A stretch of 64,000 nucleotides of DNA from positions 11,322 through 75,321 of the forward strand of contig DATJWB010000208.1 in NCBI GenBank assembly GCA_035501495.1, in the 5' to 3' direction. The position numbers and the translations under genes are program-made. This DNA comes from JAIQFL01 sp035501495 (GTDB lineage Bacteria; Acidobacteriota; Terriglobia; Bryobacterales; Bryobacteraceae). Positions 50,205 through 58,695 of this stretch are shown here, piece after piece (position 1 is the stretch's first letter; each line of letters opens with the position of its first letter). The notes beneath the pieces were generated by a model that did no database searches, had not been told where the DNA came from, and saw only the letters and a program-made list of their open reading frames with translations.

Positions 50205-51217
50205 TACTGCTGATCGGGACTCAAGCGCCACACATTCCCCTCCCGCAGATTGGAGAGCCATACCGAGCCGTGGCCGATGCGCACCGAGTCGCCGCCCGGC
50301 CCGAACCACTGCTTGATCACCTGGTTCGTCGTCGGATCGATCTCCGACAGCGGAATCTGGAAAACCGTGGCCCATACGTGACCCGCGCCGAAGGCCAACT
50401 CGCCTCCGCTGCCCGGCACCCCGACTGGAATGTGCGTCACCAGTTTGGCCGTCTTCGCATCCACGCGCGAGACCGTGCCGTCGCCCTGATTGAGAGTCCA
50501 CACCGAGCCCGTTCCCGTCGTCAGGAACCGCGGCTGCGGTCCGACCTCGATCGTATCGGTCACCCGGTTCGTTTCCGGATCCACCCGCGTCAGCAGATTC
50601 TTCTCCGGCGTGGTCACCCACACCGCGCCTTCCCCGTAAACCACGCCCGCGGAGTTAGGCGCTACCGGAATCTCGGCCGCGACCCTATTGGTGGCCGGAT
50701 CGATTCGCGAGAGCACGCCCTTGGCATCCGTCACCAGCCACACTGCCGCGGGGCTCGCCGCAATCCCGCCCTCGCTCTGCGAAGGAGGAATCGGCAGTGT
50801 CGCCGTCACCTGGCCCGTCTTGACGTCGATCCGCGAAAGCGTTTTGTCGCCGCAGTTCGGCACCCAGATGCTGCCGAATCCCGCCGCCAGTCCTGAGCAC
50901 GGCTTCTTCCCCACCTGCACAACCGCAGCCACGGTATTGGTCTTCGGATCGAGCCGGTGGACCGTGCCCTTCGGCCCGTTCGTCACCCAAACCGCGTCGT
51001 CCGTGACCACCTGCCAGTCCGGGGTACCCTCCACGGCAAACACCGCAATCGGCTGGATGGCCGACATCTCGCGCCGCACACCGGGGGTGGAGACGCCCGG
51101 CCGCGGAGGACGAGGCGATCGCTTCGGCGCTGCGGGCGCTGGCGCGCCGTCCTGAGCGCCGGCCGTGCCAGCCATCAGCGCAAGCAAAATCGTGAAGTGG
51201 GCAAACCCTCGCAGCAT
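50204..51217 (-). CDS. exported YncE/Vgb-like beta-propeller protein
   Basis: A 337-residue exported protein. The ATG at 51217 has an AGGAGA site and opens a signal peptide (MLRGFAHFTILLALMAGTAG). After a Pro/Arg-rich linker, repeats of about 40 residues appear, each with the pattern xVWVTNxxxGTVxRxDPKTNxV (VWVTNGPKGTVHRLDPKTNT, IWVPNCGDKTLSRIDVKTGQ, VWLVTDAKGVLSRIDPATNR). This is a seven-bladed propeller of the kind seen in virginiamycin B lyase and YncE-like proteins. No lyase catalytic site was identified, so a binding or sensing role is more likely. Its paralogue is directly upstream. Confidence 0.83.
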   Translation of the reverse strand: MLRGFAHFTILLALMAGTAGAQDGAPAPAAPKRSPRPPRPGVSTPGVRREMSAIQPIAVFAVEGTPDWQVVTDDAVWVTNGPKGTVHRLDPKTNTVAAVVQVGKKPCSGLAAGFGSIWVPNCGDKTLSRIDVKTGQVTATLPIPPSQSEGGIAASPAAVWLVTDAKGVLSRIDPATNRVAAEIPVAPNSAGVVYGEGAVWVTTPEKNLLTRVDPETNRVTDTIEVGPQPRFLTTGTGSVWTLNQGDGTVSRVDAKTAKLVTHIPVGVPGSGGELAFGAGHVWATVFQIPLSEIDPTTNQVIKQWFGPGGDSVRIGHGSVWLSNLREGNVWRLSPDQQ

Positions 51218-51237
51218 CGATGAGTTCTCCTGAAATG

Positions 51238-52218
51238 CTATTCCGCCAGCGTGGCCTGGACGCGCTTGGGATCGAGCCGCCACAGCGTGCCGTTCTGGCG
51301 GTTCGACAGCCATAGTGCGTTGGCCCCGAACTGAATTGCCCCGCCGCCCGGCCCCCAGAACTGCTGCACCACTTTCTCCGTCAGTGGATCGATGCGCGTC
51401 AGCGGAAAGTCCGCCAGAGTTACCCAAATCGAGCCGCCGCCCGCCGCGATTCCTCCTGCTGCTCCCGGAACGCCCAGTTCGATGCTCTTGCTCACCTTGT
51501 TGGTCTTCGGGTCGATACGGTCCACCTTGCCGTCCTTCTCGCACAGCACCCAGATCGAGCCGTCGCTCGCCGCCAGCGCCTGCGGGCGCGCCGAGACCTC
51601 CACCCGCTTCTCCACCACGTTGGTCTCCGGATTGATGCGGAGCACGCGATCTTCGGCCGGGCACGCTGCCCATAGGGCTTTTTCTGCGAACACCAGGGCC
51701 GCGCATCCCGCGGGCACTCGCAGTTCCGTCACCACCTGGTTCTGATCGGGATCGATCCTCGAGAGCGTCGTCCGGTCGTCGCTGAACAGCCAGACGCTGT
51801 CCGTCCCGGCGGCGATCGCCAGCGGAGCCTCGCTTACGCCTGTCGCGATTTTCGCCGACACTTCCCACTTCTTGCCGTCCACTCGCACCAGCGAGTGATC
51901 GTCGCAGCTCGCCACCCACACACTGCCGAATGCCGAGACTGCTCCTCCGCACGGCTTCGAAACCCCTGCCACCGGCTGTCCCACCGCGTTTGTCTTGGGA
52001 TCGATCCTATCCAGCGTGCGCTTGCCCGCATCCGGAACGAGCAGCCCGTCCGCGCTCGCGATCCATTCGGGCGCCATCGGGATCTCGGCTTCGGGTTTTA
52101 GCGACGAAAACGGGATTTGCACTCCGGGCGTTTTGATGCCCCCCTTCGGCGCCGCCTTCTGTTCCGAAGCGGCGAGCAATAGCGGTATCGCGAGAAAAAC
52201 GGCAGTTCGACCACGCAT
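51238..52218 (-). CDS. exported YncE/Vgb-like beta-propeller protein (paralogue)
   Basis: A 326-residue paralogue of the gene at 50204-51217, with the same blade motif (LLVPDAGKRTLDRIDPKTNA, VWVASCDDHSLVRVDGKKWE, IWVLCEKDGKVDRIDPKTNK) and the same linker phrase KTPGVQ. The ATG at 52218 starts a signal peptide (MRGRTAVFLAIPLLLAAS); an upstream in-frame ATG at 52308 is less likely. The two genes are 20 bases apart and arose by duplication. The 234 bases to the divergent DUF1549 gene hold the promoters, none of which I can assign with confidence. Confidence 0.82.
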   Translation of the reverse strand: MRGRTAVFLAIPLLLAASEQKAAPKGGIKTPGVQIPFSSLKPEAEIPMAPEWIASADGLLVPDAGKRTLDRIDPKTNAVGQPVAGVSKPCGGAVSAFGSVWVASCDDHSLVRVDGKKWEVSAKIATGVSEAPLAIAAGTDSVWLFSDDRTTLSRIDPDQNQVVTELRVPAGCAALVFAEKALWAACPAEDRVLRINPETNVVEKRVEVSARPQALAASDGSIWVLCEKDGKVDRIDPKTNKVSKSIELGVPGAAGGIAAGGGSIWVTLADFPLTRIDPLTEKVVQQFWGPGGGAIQFGANALWLSNRQNGTLWRLDPKRVQATLAE

Positions 52219-52452
52219 AGTCAGAGTTCCAGTGATTGCACCACAACTTGGGAGGACTGGCTCCAGGGCCAGCGTTCCGTACAGTATACCGGAAATTCGC
52301 GTTGACAAGCGCGGCTATCCGATGAAAAAATGATGGGAAGTTCTCAGAGGGCCGCGTCGAATGCCCACCTCGCCCTTGTCCGGCGCATCGCGGAGTTGTT
52401 GTGGATGCCTAACTCCGAGTCCTCACCCCGGGTTCGAACTCGATTGATTCGT

Positions 52453-55400
52453 ATGCGCTGCCCAACAGTGTCGCTTTCCGCCGTCGCGCTCGTGCTTCTG
52501 GCGCAGAATCCCCTGCACGCCCAAGCGCAGACCGCCTCTTCGCCCGATTTCTTCGAGATGAAGGTGCGTCCCGTTCTCGCCGAACGCTGCTACGCGTGCC
52601 ATGCTTCCACCGCCATGAGCGGCCTGCGGCTCGATAGCCGCGAGGCCATGCTCAAAGGCGGCAGCCGCGGCGCCTCCATCGTCCCCGGCGACCCGGAAAA
52701 GAGCCTCCTCGTCGCCGCCATCCGGCAGACCGACGAGAAGCTCAAGATGCCCATGGGCGGCAAATTGAAGGATTCTGAAATCGAAGACCTGGTTGCGTGG
52801 ATCAAGGCCGGGGCCGTATGGCCCGCCACCGCTGCCATCAACCCGACCGCCAGGAGCGGCGACAAATACGTGATCCCCGCCGAGCGCAAGAATTTCTGGT
52901 CGCTGCTTCCCCTGGCCGAACCCAAAACTCCTGCTGTAAAAGATGCCCATTGGCCGAAGACCACGATCGACCACTTCGTCCTCGCACGCCTGGAGAAGGA
53001 AGGCATGAAGCCCGCCCGGCCCGCGTCCCGACACGACTTGATCCGCCGCGCTTCGCTCGATCTCACCGGCCTGCCGCCCACTCCTGAGGAGATCGCCGGG
53101 TTCGAAAAGGATCCTTCGCCCGACGCCTTCGCCAAGGTGGTCGATCGCCTGCTCGCCTCGCCCGAATACGGCGAGCGGTGGGGCCGTATCTGGCTCGATG
53201 TCGCGCGTTTCGGCGAGGACGACTACCGCAGCCTCAATCCCAACCCGCGCGGCTACCATCCCTATCCCAACGCCTACATGTATCGCGACTGGGTGATTCA
53301 GGCGTACAACGACGATCTGCCCTATGACCAGTTCGTCCGCGAGCAGCTTGCGGGAGATTTGCTGGACGCGAAGACGCGCTACAAAGCCATCCCTGCGACC
53401 GGCTTCCTCGGGCTCGGTCCCTGGTATTACGATAACGGCGCGGTCGAAGTCACCCGCGCCGACGAGCGCCACGACCGCGTGGACGTGGTCACCCGCGGCT
53501 TTCTGGGACTGACCGTAGCGTGCGCCCGGTGCCACGATCACAAGTACGACCCCATCCCCACCACAGACTACTATTCGCTCGCCGGAGTCTTCCTCAACAC
53601 CGTCTATCACGAGTATCCGCAGGTCCCCAAGAAGGTCCTCGACGAGTACACCAGGACCGAAGAGGAAATCGAGAAGAAGCAGAAGATGCTGCAGGAACTC
53701 CAGACCAACCTGAGCAACCAGCTCTCGGAATCCCTCGCGTTCCAGGCATCGAACTACCTGCAGGCGGTCTACGAAGTGGTGGCCCTCAAGCGCGATGTGG
53801 ACAACGTCGTGGAGTCTCGCAAGCTTGATTACGAACTGCTGCAGCGGTGGATCAAGTACGCGGAGAAGCCTACCGACAAGTACAAGTACAAGGAAGAGTG
53901 GCAGGCCATGATGAAGCGCGCCACGGCGTCTCCCGGAGCCGGCGGGCGTGGCGGCCGCGGCGGTGGGGCTGCCGGTGGCGGCGCTGACGCTGGTGGCGGC
54001 TACGGCATGGGTGGGCGCCGAGGTGGTGGCGGCGGTCCGAACACCGTGAGCCCCGAAGTCAAAAAGCTCGCAGATGAATTCCAGGCCAACATCGTGAAAG
54101 TCATGCTGGCTCGCCGCGATCTCAACGAAGAGAACGACATCATCGCCGCCAAGGCGCTCGAAGGCACCACCAAGAAGAAGCGCGCCAACAAGCCCAACGA
54201 GTTCATTACCAACGACGATTTCTGCCCCGGCTGCGGCCTGCGTTTGAAGATCATGCCGGAAGAAGACACTAACTTCTGGACCGAGATCTTCGTCCGCGAA
54301 CTGCGCGATGCCGAAGATCCCGCGGCCATGATGGCGGCCGGCGGCCGCGGAGGCAAACCGGGCCTGCTGCTCTTTCGCGGCTGGGGACTCGAAACCCGCA
54401 CCGGCTCGCAGGCGCAGCAGCAGATGGCCTCCATCCGCACCGATATCGAGCAGGCCCGCAAGAAGCTCGAGCCGGCATTCCCGTTTGCACACGGCGTCCA
54501 GGATTCCGACAAGCCGGTGAACCTGCCCATCGCCATCCGCGGCAATCCCGAGAATCTCGGGCCCGAAGTCCCGCGCCACTTCCTGAGCCTGCTTTCGAAA
54601 GACGATCCGGCGCCGTTCACCAAGGGCAGCGGCCGACTCGAATTGGCAGACGCCATCGTCCGGCAGCCGCTCGCCATGCGCGTCATCGTCAATCGCATCT
54701 GGAAGGGCCACTTCGTCACCGGCATCGTCGAAACGCCCAGCAATTTCGGACTCGCCGGCGAGCGTCCTACCGATCCCGAGCTTCTGGAATATCTCGCGGA
54801 CAACTTCGTCAAGAACGGGATGTCCATCAAGAAGCTGCATCGCGAGATCATGCTCAGCAGCGTCTACCAGTTGAGCACCGAGAACGATCCAGCGAACTTC
54901 GCCAAGGACTCCGGCAACCGCCTCTATTGGCGCGCCGACCGAAAGCGCATGGACGCCGAGCAACTGCGCGATTCTGTGATGCTGGTGGCCGGCAACCTGG
55001 ATCGCGGCCTTGGCGGTCCGAGCGAAGACCTCAACCCGGCCATGACGCGACGCACCGTCTACGGCCGCGTCAGCCGTTACAAGCTCGACGAATACCTCCA
55101 GCTTTTCGATTTCCCGACGCCCAGCATCAGCGCGGAGAAGCGCTTCACGACAACGGTCCCGCTGCAGCGGCTCTTCCTCATGAACAGCGACTTCATGCAG
55201 GTGGAATCCGAGGAACTGGCGAAGCGCGTGGCCGGCGAGCCCGACAATCGCTCACGCATTCGCAAAGCCTACCAGTTGATCTACGGGCGCGATCCGAAAG
55301 AAGAAGAGATCAAGCTCGGCATCGCCTACCTGCATGAAGAGCCCATGAAGGAGTACGAAGAGAACAAGAACAAACCGCCCGAGGGCGGACGCGGAGGCCG

Positions 55401-55674
55401 CGGCGGGCGTGGCGGTGACAGCACGAACGCGCCCACTGTCACCGGCGATGCCGCCAAGCCCGAGCCGGCTCCTTCCGCGGCACCCGATGGCGCGGGCGAA
55501 GAAGCGCAGGCAGCCCCCATGGGAATGGGCATGGGCGGGATGGGAATGATGGGCGGCATGGGCGGAAGACGCGGCGGCGCCGCGCGTCCGCCCGAGGTGA
55601 AGTACGATCCCACGCCGTGGGGCCGATACGTCAAGGTACTGTTGAGTTCCAGTGAATTCCTCTTCATCAACTGA
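52453..55674 (+). CDS. cytochrome-containing DUF1549/DUF1553 exported protein
   Basis: A large protein of about 1073 residues, of a type best known from Planctomycetes. ATG 52453 is chosen because a signal peptide (MRCPTVSLSAVALVLLAQNP) starts there; ATG at 52330 or 52406 is possible. The order is: a cytochrome c-like PSCyt1 domain with haem site CYACHA near residue 46, DUF1549 (TTIDHFVLARLEKEGMKPAR ... LTGLPPTPEEIAGFE), a coiled-coil insert (EEEIEKKQKMLQELQTNLSN), a Gly/Arg-rich segment near 495-535, a CPGCG pair, and DUF1553 (ELADAIVRQPLAMRVIVNRI). A second Gly/Met-rich region precedes the end. TGATG couples it to the next gene. The usual inference is periplasmic polysaccharide modification; the chemistry is unknown. 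Confidence 0.88.
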   Translation: MRCPTVSLSAVALVLLAQNPLHAQAQTASSPDFFEMKVRPVLAERCYACHASTAMSGLRLDSREAMLKGGSRGASIVPGDPEKSLLVAAIRQTDEKLKMPMGGKLKDSEIEDLVAWIKAGAVWPATAAINPTARSGDKYVIPAERKNFWSLLPLAEPKTPAVKDAHWPKTTIDHFVLARLEKEGMKPARPASRHDLIRRASLDLTGLPPTPEEIAGFEKDPSPDAFAKVVDRLLASPEYGERWGRIWLDVARFGEDDYRSLNPNPRGYHPYPNAYMYRDWVIQAYNDDLPYDQFVREQLAGDLLDAKTRYKAIPATGFLGLGPWYYDNGAVEVTRADERHDRVDVVTRGFLGLTVACARCHDHKYDPIPTTDYYSLAGVFLNTVYHEYPQVPKKVLDEYTRTEEEIEKKQKMLQELQTNLSNQLSESLAFQASNYLQAVYEVVALKRDVDNVVESRKLDYELLQRWIKYAEKPTDKYKYKEEWQAMMKRATASPGAGGRGGRGGGAAGGGADAGGGYGMGGRRGGGGGPNTVSPEVKKLADEFQANIVKVMLARRDLNEENDIIAAKALEGTTKKKRANKPNEFITNDDFCPGCGLRLKIMPEEDTNFWTEIFVRELRDAEDPAAMMAAGGRGGKPGLLLFRGWGLETRTGSQAQQQMASIRTDIEQARKKLEPAFPFAHGVQDSDKPVNLPIAIRGNPENLGPEVPRHFLSLLSKDDPAPFTKGSGRLELADAIVRQPLAMRVIVNRIWKGHFVTGIVETPSNFGLAGERPTDPELLEYLADNFVKNGMSIKKLHREIMLSSVYQLSTENDPANFAKDSGNRLYWRADRKRMDAEQLRDSVMLVAGNLDRGLGGPSEDLNPAMTRRTVYGRVSRYKLDEYLQLFDFPTPSISAEKRFTTTVPLQRLFLMNSDFMQVESEELAKRVAGEPDNRSRIRKAYQLIYGRDPKEEEIKLGIAYLHEEPMKEYEENKNKPPEGGRGGRGGRGGDSTNAPTVTGDAAKPEPAPSAAPDGAGEEAQAAPMGMGMGGMGMMGGMGGRRGGAARPPEVKYDPTPWGRYVKVLLSSSEFLFIN

Positions 55675-57218
55675 TGCTGGAACTGAGGGAGATTATGGCA
55701 TTGCACAAGTCGTCCAATCCGCTCACCCGCCGCGAGGCCCTCTGTCGTGTCGGCAATGGCTTCGGCATGATGGCCTTCGCTGGCCTGCTGGGCCAGTCGC
55801 TGCGGGCCGCCGACGCCACCCTGCCGGGCGGCGCCGCCAAGCTGGATTATCCGCAGCGCGTCAAGCGCGTCATCTTCCTGTTCATGAACGGCGGCTGTTC
55901 GAGCGTCGATAGCTTCGACCCCAAGCCGATGCTCGACAAGTACGACGGCCAACCCCTGCCCGGCGGCACTATCAAAACCGAGCGCCGCACCGGCGAGTTG
56001 ATGAAGTCGCCCTTCAAGTTCAAGAAGTACGGCCAATGCGGCATGGATGTCAGCGAACTTTGGCCGCACTTGGGCGAAGTTGCCGACGACATCTGCTGGA
56101 TCCGCTCCGTCTACACCGACATCCCGAATCATGAGCCGTCGTGCCTGATGGTGAATACCGGGGCCAATCAGCAGGGCCGTCCGTCGATCGGCGCATGGCT
56201 CACCTACGGCCTCGGAACCGAAAACCAGAACCTCCCGGGCTTCGTCGTCCTCTGCCCCGACGTCCCCACCACCGTCGGACCGCCGCTCTGGAGCAATGGC
56301 TTTCTGCCCGCCATCCACCAGGGAACCTACATCTCCAACCGCGTCCAAAACGCCGACAACCCCGATGGCGATATGCCCGAAGACATGCCGCGCGACTCGG
56401 CCTCGGCGAAAGATAAGGACAAGCCTGTCAAGGTCACCATCGAACGCGGCTTCGACCCGAAGAAGCTCGTCAGCTATGTCAACAATCCCAAGTTCTCCCT
56501 GGTGGAGCAGCGGCGCGAAATGGATTTGCTGCAGACCCTGGAGAAAATCCGCCGTGAACAGTCGGGCGAGGACCAACAGGTGGAAGCCGTCGTCAAGTCG
56601 ATGGAGACCGCCTACCGCATGCAGACCGAAGCGCCCGAGGTGTTCGACGTGCGCAAGGAGTCGCAGGCCGTGCTCGATCTATACGGCCCCGGTCCGGTCG
56701 CTCGCGGCTGCCTGATGGGCGTGCGGCTCGCGGAAAAGGGCGTGCGCATGACCCAGGTCTACTATTCCAAAGGCGACCCGTGGGATGCCCACGGAGACAT
56801 CCTCGCTCACAAGGTGAACGCCAAGAACTCCGACCAAGCCTTCGCGGCAGTAATCAAGGACCTGAAGTCGCGCGGCCTGTGGAAGGACACGCTCGTCGTC
56901 TGCGGCTCGGAGTTCGGACGCACCCCGGTGCGCGAGGTGGGCGGCGCCGCAGGCAACCTGAAGCGTGGCCGCGACCATAATCCGTTCGGGTTCACCATGT
57001 GGCTCGCGGGAGGCGCGGTCAAAGGCGGCGCCATTTACGGCGCCACCGACGATTTCGGCTTCAAGGTGGCGGAAAAGCCCGTTCACGTGCACGACATCCA
57101 CGCCACCATCCTGTACCTGTTCGGCATCGACCATACCAAGCTCACCTACCGTTACAGCGGCCGGGATTTCCGCCTGACCGACGTCTCCGGTACCGTCCTC
57201 CACGACCTGATCACGTAA
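55674..57218 (+). CDS. Tat-exported DUF1501 (sulfatase-like fold) protein
   Basis: A 514-residue protein with a twin-arginine signal (LTRREALCRVGNGFGMMAFA). The body shows DUF1501 features: RVKRVIFLFMNGGCSSVDSF near the start, HEPSCLMVNTGANQQGRPSI, TLVVCGSEFGRTPVREVGG and GRDHNPFGFTMWLAGG. The fold is related to alkaline phosphatases and sulfatases. It starts one base inside the previous stop (TGATG), and DUF1549/1553-DUF1501 pairs are a recurrent unit, so the two proteins are expected to act together in the periplasm. Confidence 0.9.
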   Translation: MLELREIMALHKSSNPLTRREALCRVGNGFGMMAFAGLLGQSLRAADATLPGGAAKLDYPQRVKRVIFLFMNGGCSSVDSFDPKPMLDKYDGQPLPGGTIKTERRTGELMKSPFKFKKYGQCGMDVSELWPHLGEVADDICWIRSVYTDIPNHEPSCLMVNTGANQQGRPSIGAWLTYGLGTENQNLPGFVVLCPDVPTTVGPPLWSNGFLPAIHQGTYISNRVQNADNPDGDMPEDMPRDSASAKDKDKPVKVTIERGFDPKKLVSYVNNPKFSLVEQRREMDLLQTLEKIRREQSGEDQQVEAVVKSMETAYRMQTEAPEVFDVRKESQAVLDLYGPGPVARGCLMGVRLAEKGVRMTQVYYSKGDPWDAHGDILAHKVNAKNSDQAFAAVIKDLKSRGLWKDTLVVCGSEFGRTPVREVGGAAGNLKRGRDHNPFGFTMWLAGGAVKGGAIYGATDDFGFKVAEKPVHVHDIHATILYLFGIDHTKLTYRYSGRDFRLTDVSGTVLHDLIT

Positions 57219-57226
57219 GAACTGCC

Positions 57227-57362
57227 AGGTGGCGCAGACACTCTTGTCTGCCGCGCCATGACTCATCGGCTCTTTTTGGCCGGCGCCCAGTCATCGATCG
57301 GCCCGAAGTGCGTCGGCATGAAGTGGGGACGCGGCAGGCATGAGTGAGTGCCTGCGCCACTT
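57227..57362. repeat. MITE-like unit of the dispersed structured repeat family
   Basis: Left arm 57227-57280 (GTGGCGCAGACACTCTTGTC ...) and right arm 57323-57362 in inverted orientation. Left hairpin 1 is GCAGACA-CTCT-TGTCTGC, perfect, with an A-T pair where other copies have G-C. The right hairpin 1 (GCAGGCA-TGAGTGAG-TGCCTGC) has its loop TGAG duplicated. Lies between the convergent DUF1501 and RidA-like genes; the 94 bases from 57363 to 57456 hold nothing recognisable. Confidence 0.78.
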
Positions 57363-57456
57363 CGTTGGTCTCGGCGCTTTTAGTTGCGCCACCGGCGCGA
57401 TGATCCGGGGTACCGTTCCCATCGCCGCGGATGCTCGTGGACTGGCCTGGAAAACG

Positions 57457-58560
57457 TCAGTCTTTCGCCGCCACAACGTCTACCGCGAATCCCGCGTCCA
57501 TCGAAGGCAGCCCCTCAAACAGCAGCATGGCGCCTGCCGGGGCGCGGGCGACATCGAAGAACTCCGGCCGGATCTTCGCCACCTGGCGTGCAATCCCCGA
57601 CGACAGCGGATAAAAGTGCGCATAGGCCACATCACGTGTCGAGACGCCCGACTGCTCGAGTGCCTTTTGCAGCCGCATCATCGCCAGGCGTGAATCCTTC
57701 TCCTCGTACCCGAAAGAGACCTGCGTGCCGGTCAGGACAAGATGCGGCGCCGTTACGAGCGCGATCTGCGACTGTCCGGGCTCGGCCGGCAGGTTTTCCG
57801 GATTCAGGAAATGGAGACGGGTGCCGGTCCTCCACCGCAAGCGCGCCACCGCTTCGCACGCCGCCAGTCCCTGCACCGGGGCGCGTTGCGTCTGGATGAA
57901 ATCGAGGGCCGCACGCGGGTATTCGGCCTCTACCGGACGGCGGCTGTCCGGCAACTTCTCGAGCGAGCTCAAAAAGCAGGTAACCCGGACCACATCGCCG
58001 GGATCCGACCCCGCTGCCTTCACCGCCTTGCGCAGCGAATCGAGCGAACGCGTGACCAGCGGCGGCACTGGATCGAGGGGGTTTTCCGAGGTCGCCTTCT
58101 GGGCGGAAATGAAGACCAGGCCGTCCGGGTTCACGTCCTTCTTTGCCGCGGCGGTTGCTTCCAGAATCACCTGGGCGCCTTCCAGGGGAAGCCCGCCCGA
58201 CTGGATCAGGCTCAACACCGGCAGAGGCTGGCGCCGGTCGGTGAACACCTCGCTCACCAGGTCGCGGACCCGCCGCAGATCTCCCGAGCCGGCGACAAAG
58301 GCGCGGATCTTCAGGATCGTGTCGCTGCCGGCCTCATGAAACAAGGCCTTGAGTGCATCGCGGATCTGCTGCGAGAGCAGCCCTTTGGCGGAAGGCCGAG
58401 TGACGTAAAACGTCAGGCGCCGGGTGTCGCCCACAATCGTATTGGGCAGATCCTTGGGGATCTGGAGCGTCTGAGTCTCTTCCTCTTTCTTTTTCTTCTG
58501 GGCCGGCGCCGCCGGCGCGAATAACCCGCACACCACCGCGGCCAGCACGAAAACTCTCAT
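57457..58560 (-). CDS. exported RidA/YjgF-like two-domain protein
   Basis: A 367-residue protein. The ATG at 58560 begins a signal peptide (MRVFVLAAVVCGLFAPAAPA), followed by a Lys/Glu-rich linker. The rest looks like tandem YjgF/YER057c/UK114 (RidA) domains: KSLDSLRKAVKAAGSDPGDVVRVTCF-type sequence near residues 180-205 and ALEQSGVSTRDVAYAHFYPL near 310. Classical RidA proteins deaminate reactive enamines in the cytoplasm; an exported tandem form is atypical and its key arginine was not confirmed, so function is uncertain. Confidence 0.72.
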   Translation of the reverse strand: MRVFVLAAVVCGLFAPAAPAQKKKKEEETQTLQIPKDLPNTIVGDTRRLTFYVTRPSAKGLLSQQIRDALKALFHEAGSDTILKIRAFVAGSGDLRRVRDLVSEVFTDRRQPLPVLSLIQSGGLPLEGAQVILEATAAAKKDVNPDGLVFISAQKATSENPLDPVPPLVTRSLDSLRKAVKAAGSDPGDVVRVTCFLSSLEKLPDSRRPVEAEYPRAALDFIQTQRAPVQGLAACEAVARLRWRTGTRLHFLNPENLPAEPGQSQIALVTAPHLVLTGTQVSFGYEEKDSRLAMMRLQKALEQSGVSTRDVAYAHFYPLSSGIARQVAKIRPEFFDVARAPAGAMLLFEGLPSMDAGFAVDVVAAKD

Positions 58561-58695
58561 CAATGCCTCGACACACCTCCCCACCCCAACGTAAGTCCAA
58601 ACACACTCCCGATCCGCGCTTCTGCGTACAATAGTGTATCAGGCGGCATCGCGGCGGGGCGCGAGCTTGCGTACCCATCGAATTGATTCACATGC

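Noticed and set aside
46402..54963. Long minus-strand frames at 46402-48432 and 52423-54963
   Set aside because: Antisense shadows of the GH42-like and DUF1549 genes, without domains.
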